Notes: generated by a model from the sequence alone, not told the origin. DNA of 64,000 nucleotides from Tateyamaria sp. Alg231-49 (GCF_900143535.1 NZ_FRFA01000001.1:349552-413551), one strand, 5' to 3'. Shown: positions 1-8,563, counted from the first letter of the stretch. Numbers and translations are program-made.

Positions 1-627
1 GCCCACGCAAGCCAAGGGAAAGAGGCGCAACTGGCCGTCCTGTTCCTTGATATGCGCGGGTTCACCGCCCGCACCGACGGGCAGTTGCCCTATGACGTTG
101 TGTTCCTGCTGAACCGCTTTTTCGACCAGATCGTGCCACCGATCAACAAGGCTGGCGGGACCGTGGACAAGTACATGGGCGATGGGCTGATGGCGGTGTT
201 TGAGACGGACACGCCCAGTGCCTCTGCACGTGCCGCGATCCAAGCTGTCGAAGGCATCGGACACGCGCTAGAGGCTTTCAACGAAACACTCAAAAGCGAA
301 GGCGGCGCGCCCGTAGCGATTGGCATCGGTGTGCATTTGGGCAATGTCGTGCTGGGCGAGATTGGGGCAGCGGGCCAAGCGCCCCGGACGTTGATCGGGG
401 ACACGGTGAACACCGCCTCACGCCTCGAAAGCGAAACCAAGGGGCTGGCTGTTCAGGCCCTGATTTCCGAAGAGACCCTTCAAGCCGCCGGACACGCCGT
501 GGCGACAAGCAACATGGTCCAGCTCTCCTTGCGCGGCCTTGAACATCCCCTGCCCGCGCTGGCGATAGATCAAGCCAACCAATTGCAAGACACGCTGGGG
601 AAAGTCGGCGAAAACGCCCTCGCATAG
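1..627 (+). CDS. Class III adenylate/guanylate cyclase, C-terminal catalytic part (truncated at window edge)
   Basis: The reading frame is open from base 1, so the start lies outside the window; 208 residues are visible. They form a class III nucleotide cyclase catalytic domain, which makes cAMP or cGMP from the nucleoside triphosphate. FLDMRGFT near residue 16 holds the first metal-binding Asp, GGTVDKYMGDGLMAVF holds the second, and GDTVNTASRLE is the conserved motif of the distal part of the domain. Roseobacter cyclases of this type often carry N-terminal sensory or membrane regions, but that part is not visible. The substrate (ATP or GTP) was not decided. The gene ends before a small inverted repeat that may separate it from the convergent gene downstream. 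Confidence 0.88.
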   Translation, partial: AHASQGKEAQLAVLFLDMRGFTARTDGQLPYDVVFLLNRFFDQIVPPINKAGGTVDKYMGDGLMAVFETDTPSASARAAIQAVEGIGHALEAFNETLKSEGGAPVAIGIGVHLGNVVLGEIGAAGQAPRTLIGDTVNTASRLESETKGLAVQALISEETLQAAGHAVATSNMVQLSLRGLEHPLPALAIDQANQLQDTLGKVGENALA

Positions 628-678
628 TGCTGCGACACCTGTGCTGGACAGGCCAGTGCCGTCACAAAACCGCTATAC

Positions 679-704
679 CTGACAGTTTCGGCGGTTTCTG
701 TCAG
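679..704. terminator. Inverted repeat between convergent genes, possible weak terminator
   Basis: CTGACAG at 679-685 pairs with CTGTCAG at 698-704 around a 12-nt loop, between the 3' ends of the cyclase gene and the convergent oxidase gene. No T-run follows on either strand, so a role as intrinsic terminator is only possible. Confidence 0.3.
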
Positions 705-1332
705 TACAGCCGCCCCGTCTCGTTATAGGCCATGCGCGCTTCGATGTCCTCTAGTGGGCTGTCCATCTTGCCCATGTCCTTCAGGGCCTCGGCATAGGTC
801 GGCAGGCCCTCGATCGACCCCCAATGCTCTGGCTGCCACATCCGGGACCGGATCATCGACTTGCCGCAGTGAAAGAATGCCTCTTGAACGCGCACGATCA
901 GCGCAAGGTTCGGGCGGTGACCATTGACGGTTGTCATGTCCAGAATGTCATCATCCCGCGCAATTTCGCCCACACCATTGATGCGCACGACTTCCTTGCG
1001 CATCGGAACCACCAGCATCAGGCCGATGGCCGGGTTTTGCAGATGTTGTGAAATGTATCCCCGCGCTTGTTGCCGATGCGGTCGGGGATGGCGAGAGTTG
1101 TGGGGTCCAGAACCTTGATGAACCCGGCCGGGTCCCCTTTGGGCGAAACATCCATCCGACCGCTTGCATCGCTGCTGGCAATGGCGACAAAGGTGGTTCT
1201 TTCGATCCACGCCCGGCAATTGTGATCAATGTGGTCAATGATCTTGTTGACCTGACTGGGATGCATCGTCGGGGTGTCGAGGATATCTTCAAGCTGCTCG
1301 GCAGTCGTGACCGGCTTTTGGATTTCGTACAT
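701..1332 (-). pseudogene. Pyridoxamine 5'-phosphate oxidase-family (FMN-binding split barrel) protein, frameshifted
   Basis: An ATG at 1332 opens MYEIQKPVTTAEQLEDI and runs to the family motif IPDRIGNKRGDTFHNI, where the frame hits a stop. The other frame resumes at once with LQNPAIGLMLVVPMRKEVVRING and continues to the natural end at 701. Joining the two needs one extra base near 1042 (coding strand ATCTGCAAAAC where ATCCTGCAAAAC is expected), which gives about 210 residues, a normal length for this family. These proteins bind FMN and are poorly defined flavin oxidoreductases. The break is either a real null mutation or a one-base sequence error; both halves keep family-like sequence, so it is recent or artefactual. 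Confidence 0.75.
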
Positions 1333-1484
1333 GCGGCTACCCCGTTTCGGCGATCGACAGAGCAGAACGCTAGCACTGATCACGTGCCATTCAAAATTGA
1401 TATGGCAGAACAGCCCGCCCAAAAGGCAGGCGCAAGCGTGCCCGATTAACCACAGATCCAAAAACCGGCGGCAAATTCAAAGTT

Positions 1485-1500
1485 TGTTCTTTTCTGAACA
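1485..1500. promoter_or_regulatory. Operator-like palindrome 1 upstream of the PAPS synthase fusion
   Basis: TGTTC (1485-1489), six bases, GAACA (1496-1500). The same half-sites with the same spacing recur at 1517-1532. The site lies about 50 bases before the GTG start of a gene whose product begins with a winged-helix domain, so autoregulation is a reasonable inference. Confidence 0.5.
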
Positions 1501-1516
1501 TATTTTTCATGGCATA

Positions 1517-1532
1517 TGTTCACGCGTGAACA
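1517..1532. promoter_or_regulatory. Operator-like palindrome 2 (perfect 16-bp) upstream of the PAPS synthase fusion
   Basis: TGTTCACGCGTGAACA is a perfect palindrome. Its start is 32 bp from the start of palindrome 1, about three helical turns, so both sites would face the same side of the DNA. The outer flanks are also mirrored: GTTT precedes the first site and AAAC follows the second, making the whole 1482-1535 stretch inversely symmetric at its ends. Confidence 0.55.
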
Positions 1533-1547
1533 AACACGAGTGACCCG

Positions 1548-3623
1548 GTGCCCAGTACTGCATCCAAATCCAGCGACGCACGCGACGACCAGATGTTCCG
1601 TCTGCTACGTCAGCTCGACGTAGCACCCGATGCGTCCCAACGGGCCATGGCGCAGACCATAGGCATATCGCTGGGCCGTCTCAACGCCCTGCTGCGCGAT
1701 GCCACCACCGCCGGTCTGGTCAAAATCGGCAACAAAGACAGCACCGACAAACGCCAACGTTTTTCTTATGCGCTCACAACCCGCGGAGCAGGCGAAAAGA
1801 ACCGCCTGACCGACCAATTCCTGACCCGAAAGTTCGCCGAATACGACGCGCTCTACGCCGAACTGACGGGCACCACCTCCGGCTTTAATCCCTTGAACTA
1901 CAGGACCAAATTGATGGAAAACAACCTCGCCCCGATCCCCGAGCTGTTCGTGTCCTACGACAGCGCCCAGAAACTGAAAGCCGACGCAGGCGATCTGGTC
2001 AGCTGGGACCTCACACCGCGCCAGATCTGCGATCTGGAATTGCTGATGAACGGCGGGTTCAACCCGCTCAAAGGGTTCCTGTCCGAGGCCGATTACAACT
2101 CTGTCGTGGACACGATGCGCACCACAGACGGCGCACTGTGGCCAATGCCCATCACACTGGACGTAAACGATAAATTCGCAGGCCAGCTGGAAATTGGTCA
2201 GGACATCGCCCTGCGCGACCAAGAGGGCGTGATCCTCGCCACCATGACCGTGACAGACCGCTGGACACCCAACAAAGCACACGAAGCCGAACAGGTGTTC
2301 GGCGCCGACGACAGCGCGCACCCGGCCGTCAACTACCTGCACAACACCGCAGGCGACATCTACCTCGGCGGGCCCGTCACAGGCATCCAGCAACCGGTGC
2401 ACTACGACTTCCGGGCCAAGCGCAACACACCCAATGAATTGCGCGCCTATTTCCGCAAAATGGGCTGGCGCAAGGTTGTCGCCTTCCAAACCCGCAACCC
2501 GCTGCACCGCGCGCACCAGGAACTGACCTTCCGCGCCGCACGCGAGGCCCAAGCCAACCTGCTGATCCACCCGGTCGTCGGGCTGACCAAACCCGGTGAC
2601 GTCGATCACTTCACCCGCGTGCGCTGCTACGAGGCGGTGCTGGACAAATACCCCCAAGCCACCACATCCATGTCCCTGCTCAATCTGGCGATGCGCATGG
2701 CTGGCCCGCGCGAGGCGGTATGGCACGGCCTGATCCGGAAAAACCACGGCTGCACCCACTTCATCGTCGGTCGTGACCACGCTGGCCCCGGCCAGAACTC
2801 GGCAGGCGAAGATTTCTATGGGCCTTACGACGCACAGGACCTGTTCCGCGAACATCAGGCCGAAATGGGCATCGAAATGGTCGACTTCAAACACATGGTC
2901 TGGGTGCAGGAACGCGCCCAATACGAGGCCATTGACGAGATCAAGGACAAGGATGACATCACCATCCTCAACATCTCGGGCACCGAATTGCGCCGCCGCC
3001 TGTCCGAAGGGCTGGAAATCCCCGAATGGTTCTCCTTCCCCGAAGTCGTGGCTGAACTGCGCAAAACCAAACCACCACGGGCACAGCAGGGCTTTACCGT
3101 CTTCTTCACCGGGTTTTCCGGGTCGGGTAAATCGACAATCGCCAACGCCCTGATGGTCAAACTGATGGAAATGGGCGGTCGCCCCGTGACGCTGCTTGAC
3201 GGAGATATCGTGCGCAAAAACTTGTCCTCCGAACTTGGGTTCTCCAAAGAGCACCGCGATCTCAACATCCGCCGCATCGGGTATGTGGCCAGCGAGATCA
3301 CCAAGAACGGCGGCATCGCGATCTGTGCACCCATCGCGCCTTATGCGACCACCCGGCGGGCTGTGCGCGAGGATGTCGAAGCATTTGGGGCCTTTGTCGA
3401 AATCCACGTCGCCACCTCAATCGAGGAATGCGAACGCCGTGACCGCAAGGGGCTTTATAAACTGGCGCGCGAAGGAAAGATCAAGGAATTCACAGGAATC
3501 TCAGACCCCTACGACGTTCCTGCCAACCCAGAACTGAGCGTCGAAACTGAGAATGTAGATGTGGACAACTGCGCCCATCAGGTCCTGCTGAAACTGGAAA
3601 GCATGGGGCTGATTGCGGGATAA
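1548..3623 (+). CDS. sat/cysC: Winged helix-sulfate adenylyltransferase-adenylylsulfate kinase fusion (PAPS synthesis)
   Basis: A 691-residue protein with three parts. Residues 16-115 read as a MarR-type winged helix resembling the EPS-associated MarR family (SQRAMAQTIGISLGRLNALL as recognition region, LTDQFLTRKFAEY helix). Residues 123-510 are ATP sulfurylase, with QTRNPLHRAH at 314 and VGRDHAGPG. Residues 515-691 are APS kinase, with P-loop GFSGSGKST at 522-530. The enzyme turns sulfate and ATP into APS and then PAPS. The family protein normally starts near MENNLAPIPELF; here that Met (codon 123, base 1914) has AGGA at 1902-1905, so an internal start giving a classical 569-residue enzyme is possible. 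The upstream GTG at 1548 is the longest-frame start. Two palindromes precede it and a strong terminator follows. Confidence 0.9.
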   Translation: MPSTASKSSDARDDQMFRLLRQLDVAPDASQRAMAQTIGISLGRLNALLRDATTAGLVKIGNKDSTDKRQRFSYALTTRGAGEKNRLTDQFLTRKFAEYDALYAELTGTTSGFNPLNYRTKLMENNLAPIPELFVSYDSAQKLKADAGDLVSWDLTPRQICDLELLMNGGFNPLKGFLSEADYNSVVDTMRTTDGALWPMPITLDVNDKFAGQLEIGQDIALRDQEGVILATMTVTDRWTPNKAHEAEQVFGADDSAHPAVNYLHNTAGDIYLGGPVTGIQQPVHYDFRAKRNTPNELRAYFRKMGWRKVVAFQTRNPLHRAHQELTFRAAREAQANLLIHPVVGLTKPGDVDHFTRVRCYEAVLDKYPQATTSMSLLNLAMRMAGPREAVWHGLIRKNHGCTHFIVGRDHAGPGQNSAGEDFYGPYDAQDLFREHQAEMGIEMVDFKHMVWVQERAQYEAIDEIKDKDDITILNISGTELRRRLSEGLEIPEWFSFPEVVAELRKTKPPRAQQGFTVFFTGFSGSGKSTIANALMVKLMEMGGRPVTLLDGDIVRKNLSSELGFSKEHRDLNIRRIGYVASEITKNGGIAICAPIAPYATTRRAVREDVEAFGAFVEIHVATSIEECERRDRKGLYKLAREGKIKEFTGISDPYDVPANPELSVETENVDVDNCAHQVLLKLESMGLIAG

Positions 3624-3655
3624 TCCCCCCTTTTTCACACACCATCAAACCAATC

Positions 3656-3686
3656 AAAACGCGCCCTGTTCCGGGGCGCGTTTTTT
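3656..3686 (+). terminator. Rho-independent terminator of the sat/cysC fusion
   Basis: Stem CGCGCCC (3660-3666) and GGGCGCG (3674-3680) with a 7-nt loop, followed by six T (3681-3686) and preceded by AAAA. It sits 33 bp after the stop codon. Confidence 0.9.
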
Positions 3687-3906
3687 GATGTACCCAACAC
3701 GGGCACGCCTCGTCCCCTTCTAAGGCGCGCAAGCGGTTGGCATAAATGCACCACCCAAGCGGGCCACCCATTGCGCCCGCGTTGGTTCATTGGGTCAAAA
3801 CTGCTATATCGACAGGCGAATAAAAGCGGCAATCACGCCTCTGACCAAATCGCAAAGATGCCATGTTTCACGGCTAAACCCGGCTCGAAAAGGAAGTCTC
3901 AGACCC

Positions 3907-4971
3907 ATGGCCGATCCGTTTCTGTCAGAGATCAAATATCTGGGCGGTGCCAACCTCGACTTCATCGAAGTTGCGGTTGATGTGGGCTATGACGTGTCAG
4001 ATTTGGTTCTGACCATCTACAATTCAAACGGCTCGATCAGAAGTTCAAGCAACCTTTCGGTGCTGACCCCAACCACCGTGAACGGCAAAGATGTTTACCT
4101 GATCGAAAACGGGGATGCCACGAACTTTAACGGCGTGGCCCTGTCGAACGCGGTGGCGTTGAGCGAAAACGGCACCGTTTATTCCTTTGTGTCCTTCAAT
4201 GATACCGTTGGCGGCGTGACCGCAACGGAAGGTCCCGCAAGCGGGACAACCTCTGATGAGATTGGCATCGCCGGAGCAGGCTCATCCCTGGAAACAGACG
4301 ATGGCGGGACGTCCTACTTCACCCAGACAAACCCAAACCCCGGCAGCGTGCCCTGCCTGACAACAGGGGCTAAAATTCAAACCAGTCATGGCTTAGTCAA
4401 GGTTGAAGACCTCAAGTCAGGGGCGCATGTCTACACGTTTGACGGGGTCCACAAACCGCTGAGAAAAATCTTTAAACGTGCCATCAGCAAGGATGAACTG
4501 AACCAGAATCCACGGCTCTATCCGGTGCGCATATGCGCGGGCGCCTTGGGGCCGGGCCTCCCGTCAGAGGACCTGTTGGTGTCGCGCCAGCACAGAATGG
4601 TGGTGTCATCTCCCATCGCCAAACGCATGTTCGGCAGTGCCGACGTGCTGGTTGCGGCCAACAAACTGACTTCGCAAAAGGGCATTTTTGTCGACACCTC
4701 TGTGTCCTCTATCGAATACTTCCATCTGTTGTTTGATGCGCACGAGATCATCTTTGCAGACGGCGCACCAACCGAAAGCCTGTTTCTTGGGGCCGAAGCG
4801 ATGAACACCCTGCCCACAAAAATTCTCAATGAAATCAGGCGGATATTTCCCGGCATCAAGTTGCCGCTCGAAGACGCGTCTTCGAAACTTTATATACCGA
4901 CCAACCGGCGACAAACAAAGCTGGTCGAAAGACACCTAAAGAACCAAACACGTCTGGTCACCGCCCTTTAA
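3907..4971 (+). CDS. Hint (hedgehog/intein)-domain protein
   Basis: A 354-residue protein. The ATG at 3907 was chosen because AGGAAG lies 10 bases upstream; the frame is open further back but without a ribosome site. Residues 1-145 form a beta-rich, Asp/Asn/Ser-rich, low-charge region of the kind seen in secreted roseobacter proteins. From C150 (VPCLTTGAKIQTSHG) to about residue 300 is a Hint_2-type domain, with VEDLKSGAHVYTFDG and the VSRQHRMVV block. Hint domains carry out self-cleavage or self-esterification starting from the N-terminal Cys. No classical signal peptide is seen, which fits type I export by a C-terminal signal, but that is inference. Substrate and partner are unknown. Confidence 0.8.
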   Translation: MADPFLSEIKYLGGANLDFIEVAVDVGYDVSDLVLTIYNSNGSIRSSSNLSVLTPTTVNGKDVYLIENGDATNFNGVALSNAVALSENGTVYSFVSFNDTVGGVTATEGPASGTTSDEIGIAGAGSSLETDDGGTSYFTQTNPNPGSVPCLTTGAKIQTSHGLVKVEDLKSGAHVYTFDGVHKPLRKIFKRAISKDELNQNPRLYPVRICAGALGPGLPSEDLLVSRQHRMVVSSPIAKRMFGSADVLVAANKLTSQKGIFVDTSVSSIEYFHLLFDAHEIIFADGAPTESLFLGAEAMNTLPTKILNEIRRIFPGIKLPLEDASSKLYIPTNRRQTKLVERHLKNQTRLVTAL

Positions 4972-5030
4972 GAGGCGCAGGCAAGGTGCGTTGATCCTTA
5001 CCGTTGCGCTTGTATCCTCGGGCGAGCGCC

Positions 5031-5456
5031 CTAATCCACCAAGCCCAACTGTCGGGCAATGGTGACGCTGTCGTAGTAATCGCGCCCTTCAACCACCATC
5101 CCATCCTTGACCCGCATCACCGAACAGTACCGCACCTCGGCCCGTTTGCCCGTAGCCGGGAAATCCCCAAGGCTAGAGCGCAGTGTGCCCTTGTGCGTTC
5201 CGGTGTTGCGAAACTCGACCGTCGCCCACTCTCCACACTGGCTCACGATGACGTTCTCAACCTTGCACAGCCCATCCGGAAACGCCTCGCGCCAACGATA
5301 GTAGTCTTCTTTGTATGCCTCTTTCCCGGTGAGTTTTTCGCCGCGCGCAATATCTTGGAAATCACAATCATCCGCGATGACCTCTGCACCCCGATCCGGG
5401 TCGCGCATGTCCCAGGATTCGTGAAACTGGCGGACTGTCTTTTCAGTGGGATGCAT
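5031..5456 (-). CDS. SnoaL-like / NTF2-fold ester cyclase family protein
   Basis: A 141-residue protein starting at ATG 5456, which has AGGA nine bases upstream; the in-frame TTG at 5483 has none. The sequence (MHPTEKTVRQFHESWDMRDPD, YYRWREAFPDG, VEFRNTGTHKGTL, YYDSVTIARQLGL) matches the SnoaL-like polyketide-cyclase/NTF2 fold, whose members are small cone-shaped barrels acting as hydrolases, isomerases or binding proteins. The substrate is unknown. It stands alone, convergent with the Hint gene, and its promoter must lie in the 5457-5660 stretch. Confidence 0.75.
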   Translation of the reverse strand: MHPTEKTVRQFHESWDMRDPDRGAEVIADDCDFQDIARGEKLTGKEAYKEDYYRWREAFPDGLCKVENVIVSQCGEWATVEFRNTGTHKGTLRSSLGDFPATGKRAEVRYCSVMRVKDGMVVEGRDYYDSVTIARQLGLVD

Positions 5457-5667
5457 CGGATGTCGTCCTTTGGAGTGGGTCAAAGATCTGGTCTTCGCCG
5501 ACCTTTAGCACAGACAGATGAGCGGAGTCTGCCAGCGCCGCACAGCCCTTGCCCTAATCTGTCCTGTGCTGGGGACTGCTCTTGATTCCCAACCTGCACT
5601 GTAACGCCCTGATGGAAGAAAACCCTGCATCCTGCGTCGCGTTTCTATGCGGGAAACATGAACAATA

Positions 5668-5730
5668 GGTTAATCCACCTCTGTAAGCCATTGATTTCAC
5701 GTGTCCCTCGTCGTGTCCCAGCGTGGGACA
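5668..5730 (+). repeat. 63-bp conserved intergenic element, copy 1
   Basis: Blocks GGTTAAT, CCTCTGTAA, CCATTGA and the palindromic end GTGTCCCAGCGTGGGACA occur with spacings of 3, 1 and 18 bases. Exactly the same blocks and spacings occur in inverted orientation at 54229-54291. The 18-base spacer differs between copies, so the blocks appear to be under constraint. In copy 1 the palindrome extends to 8-bp arms (5713-5731). It lies 90 bp before the amino-acid transporter start. The rest of 5457-5819 shows no gene. Confidence 0.65.
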
Positions 5731-5819
5731 CTCCAGAGGCCCAAGCCCAGCAAATACCCCTAGACTCCCCTGCTCTCATTTCCGATGATCCGATGGAATT
5801 CAAAACGGGGACTGTTGCC

Positions 5820-6635
5820 ATGAAGACCTTTCTCACCGCCACCCTTCTGACCCTCACCGCCTCCGGCGCCTTTGCCGCGGGCCATTGCTCGGCGGGAAAA
5901 ACCCTGACCGAAGGGACCCTGACAATCGCAACGGGCAACCCCGCCTACTATCCGTGGGTCATCGACGACGCCCCCGAAGCCAAACAAGGTTTCGAAGCCG
6001 CCGTCGCCTATGCCATTGCAGCCGAAATGGGTTTTGCCGACAACGCCGTCACATGGGTGCGCACCTCTTTTGACGAGGCGATCCAACCCGGCGCCAAGAA
6101 TTTCGATCTCAACATGCAGCAGTTTTCGATCACCGCAGACCGTGATCGCGTCGTTGATTTCTCAGCTCCCTACTACACCGCCCCTCAGGCCGTAATGACG
6201 ACAGTCGAGGCCGTCGATGCGGGGGCAAAGCCGACCATGGAAAGCCTTAAGGCCATGAAGTGGGGCGTCGTTGCATCCACGACCGCCCTGCCCGTGGTAA
6301 CGGAAACGATCCAACCCACCCAATCGCCGCTCGTTTATGACGACAACGCCAACATCACGGCCGCCATGCAGGCGGGCCAGATTGACGCTGCACTGTTTGA
6401 TCTGCCCACCGCCCTCTTCACCGCAGCTGTCCTGATGGACAATGGCGTGGTTCTGGGCCAGTTCGATGCGTCGGCGGCCGAAAGCCCCGATCAGTTCGGG
6501 GCGCTGATGCCAGAAGGGTCCGCTCTGAAAGAGTGCGTCGACGAAGCCCTCGCCGCACTGACGGCAAGCGGCGAACTGGCTGCCATCGAGGCCGAGTGGC
6601 TGCAAGCCGCTGTCGGAGTACCTCTGATCAAGTGA
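5820..6635 (+). CDS. Amino-acid ABC transporter, periplasmic binding protein
   Basis: A 271-residue protein starting at ATG 5820, with GGGGA about 8 bases upstream and directly followed by a signal peptide (MKTFLTATLLTLTASGAFA, cleavage before AGHC). The frame is open upstream but that part is not protein-like. The mature part is a family 3 solute-binding protein (TIATGNPAYYPWV near the start, SITADRDRVVDFSAPYY as the conserved central signature). It captures a polar amino acid or similar small molecule in the periplasm and delivers it to the permease encoded next. The ligand cannot be read from the sequence. First gene of a three-gene operon; its GTGA end overlaps the next start. Confidence 0.9.
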   Translation: MKTFLTATLLTLTASGAFAAGHCSAGKTLTEGTLTIATGNPAYYPWVIDDAPEAKQGFEAAVAYAIAAEMGFADNAVTWVRTSFDEAIQPGAKNFDLNMQQFSITADRDRVVDFSAPYYTAPQAVMTTVEAVDAGAKPTMESLKAMKWGVVASTTALPVVTETIQPTQSPLVYDDNANITAAMQAGQIDAALFDLPTALFTAAVLMDNGVVLGQFDASAAESPDQFGALMPEGSALKECVDEALAALTASGELAAIEAEWLQAAVGVPLIK

Positions 6636-7444
6636 CCACACGCCGCGCCGCCTATGAGGCCCGGCAGCGCCGCCGGGCCAACCTGCTTGCCGGGGGCAGC
6701 ACGGCTGTCGTGCTTATCCTGTTGATTGTCCTCGTGCCGCTGGCACCGGGGTGGGAGGGCGTACAGGCGTCCTTTTTCAACGCCGAGATCTTTGCCCGCA
6801 CATTCCCCGATCTGCTGAGTGCCTTCCTTATCAATATAGCCATCTTTGCATGGTCTGTGCCCCTGATCGCAGCCCTCGGTCTGGCAATCGCTTTGGCGCG
6901 CGGCGCGCGGGCGCCTGTGCTGTTTCCCCTGCGCATTTTCGGGGCCATCTATGTTGATTTGTTTCGCGGCATTCCGGTGGTCCTGCTGGTGTATCTGGTG
7001 GGCTTTGGAATTCCGGGGCTTGGACTGCCGCGCCCTTGGAATTCGCCCTATATCTGGGGCACGGTGGCGTTGGTCCTGACGTATTCGGCCTATGTCGCCG
7101 AAGTCCTGCGTTCAGGCATCGAAAGCATTCACGAAAGCCAGCGCAACGCCGCTGTCTGTCTGGGGCTCAGCGAACGGGACACCATGCGTTATGTAGTGTT
7201 GCCCCAAGCCATCCGACGGGTGGTCCCGGCCAACATGAACATGCTCGTGGCCCTGCAAAAGGACGTCGCCCTGCTGTCTTTTATTGGACCTGTCGAAATC
7301 CTGCGGCAAGCCGGTATCTTCAAAAGCCTACTGGCCAATTTCACGCCCTATGTCGCCGCGGCAGTGATCTTTCTGTGCGTTACCGTGCCCGCCACGCGCT
7401 ACGCCGACTATCTGATGAACAGGGACCGCAATGCCAGAACCTAG
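6632..7444 (+). CDS. Amino-acid ABC transporter permease
   Basis: A 270-residue inner membrane protein of the polar amino-acid uptake (HisMQ) type. The GTG at 6632 overlaps the binding-protein stop as GTGA, the usual translational coupling. One transmembrane helix follows the basic N-terminus ([20 protein letters not shown]) and others lie at [40 protein letters not shown], the stretch after SPYIWG and the C-terminus. The coupling loop is around [24 protein letters not shown] single permease gene suggests a homodimer. The last 14 bases overlap the ATPase gene. Confidence 0.9.
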   Translation: MTTRRAAYEARQRRRANLLAGGSTAVVLILLIVLVPLAPGWEGVQASFFNAEIFARTFPDLLSAFLINIAIFAWSVPLIAALGLAIALARGARAPVLFPLRIFGAIYVDLFRGIPVVLLVYLVGFGIPGLGLPRPWNSPYIWGTVALVLTYSAYVAEVLRSGIESIHESQRNAAVCLGLSERDTMRYVVLPQAIRRVVPANMNMLVALQKDVALLSFIGPVEILRQAGIFKSLLANFTPYVAAAVIFLCVTVPATRYADYLMNRDRNART

Positions 7445-8159
7445 GCTCGCGCTCAGAGGCGTGAAGAAGAGCTTTGGCGACGTCGAGGTGCTTCACGGGA
7501 TCGATCTGGCGGTAAACCCGGGCGAAATGGTGTGCCTGATTGGTGCGTCCGGGTCAGGCAAATCCACATTGTTGCGGTGCATGAACGGGTTGGAGCCAGT
7601 GGATGATGGAGAGGTGCGCCTTGACGGGGTCGACATCGCCGAACCCGGCTTTGATCTCGCCCCGATCCGCCAAAAGATCGGGATCGTCTTTCAGTCCTTC
7701 AACCTCTTTCCTCATATGACGGCCTACGACAACGTCGCACTCGCACCGCGCCGCGTTCTGGCCGAGGACGCAAGGACACGGATTGAGGCGCTGTTCGAAC
7801 GCTTTGGTCTGGCAGCGCATATGGGCAAGTATCCCGATCAACTGTCGGGCGGGCAACAGCAACGGGTGGCGGTGATCCGGGCGCTTGCCATGCGGCCGCA
7901 GACGATGCTTTTTGATGAAATCACGTCTGCACTCGACCCTGAGTTGGTGGATGAGGTACTGGATGTGCTGCGATCCCTGCGCGATGACGGGATGACAATG
8001 GTTCTGGCCACGCACGAAATGGGATTTGCCCGCGAACTGGCCGATCGTATCTGCTTTATGGACAAGGGTGTGATCGCGGAAGAAGGCGCTCCGGATCTGA
8101 TCTTTTCCACCCCTCAAAGGGAACGCACCAAACAGTTTCTCGCGTCAGTCCTGCGCTGA
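7431..8159 (+). CDS. Amino-acid ABC transporter ATP-binding protein
   Basis: A 242-residue ATPase with all family motifs: Walker [10 protein letters not shown] near residue 40, Q-loop [11 protein letters not shown], signature LSGGQQQR, Walker [14 protein letters not shown] (the usual P/A before SALD is a T) and switch His in ATHEMGFA. It powers uptake through the permease encoded immediately upstream, whose end it overlaps by 14 bases. Close to GlnQ/HisP in type. Last gene of the operon; no clear terminator was seen in the short gap to the convergent lectin gene. Confidence 0.92.
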   Translation: MPEPRLALRGVKKSFGDVEVLHGIDLAVNPGEMVCLIGASGSGKSTLLRCMNGLEPVDDGEVRLDGVDIAEPGFDLAPIRQKIGIVFQSFNLFPHMTAYDNVALAPRRVLAEDARTRIEALFERFGLAAHMGKYPDQLSGGQQQRVAVIRALAMRPQTMLFDEITSALDPELVDEVLDVLRSLRDDGMTMVLATHEMGFARELADRICFMDKGVIAEEGAPDLIFSTPQRERTKQFLASVLR

Positions 8160-8212
8160 TGTCGCCACTTTATCTGCGCCCCGTGGAGCCAGTCTGACTT
8201 GGGAAAAACCTG

Positions 8213-8563
8213 TCAGTAAAGATTCCAGTCATCCGTCTCGGCCAGCGAGCCGATGGACGTCCACGCCACGCGCACCCGGGCAACGCGAGTGTCCCCCCAA
8301 GTACGAAAAACCAGATCAAAACCTTCTGCCGAAACCGCGTCGGCGGACACATCCGCGCGCAGCGGTGTTTTGGTGTCCACATCCCACATAGAAATAGAGA
8401 CCTGGACAGATGGTGCCGTTTGGTACTTTTCAGAGAATTCAATGCGGCGACGCCGCTCACGTGGCCCACGCCCCGTCCACATCTCACCATCGTTTTCAAA
8501 ATCCGAAAACAGAATGACATCGCCTTGGTCGATGCCGATCAGATGGTTCTCTAGTCGCTTCAT
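8213..8563 (-). CDS. H-type lectin domain protein
   Basis: A 116-residue protein made almost entirely of an H-type lectin (discoidin/Helix pomatia agglutinin) fold: FSDFENDGEMWTGRGPRERR at the start, APSVQVSISMWDVDT in the middle, and EGFDLVFRTWGDTRVARVRVAW at the end. Members bind N-acetylgalactosamine and similar sugars and form trimers or hexamers. There is no signal peptide. It lies just past the atp operon terminator on the same strand, so it probably has its own promoter. A role in phage-tail-like or surface binding cannot be judged here. Confidence 0.78.
   Translation of the reverse strand: MKRLENHLIGIDQGDVILFSDFENDGEMWTGRGPRERRRRIEFSEKYQTAPSVQVSISMWDVDTKTPLRADVSADAVSAEGFDLVFRTWGDTRVARVRVAWTSIGSLAETDDWNLY

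Noticed and set aside
1605-3407. 600-residue minus-strand open frame
   Set aside because: Antisense to the sat/cysC fusion, whose motifs are all on the plus strand; an effect of GC-rich third positions.
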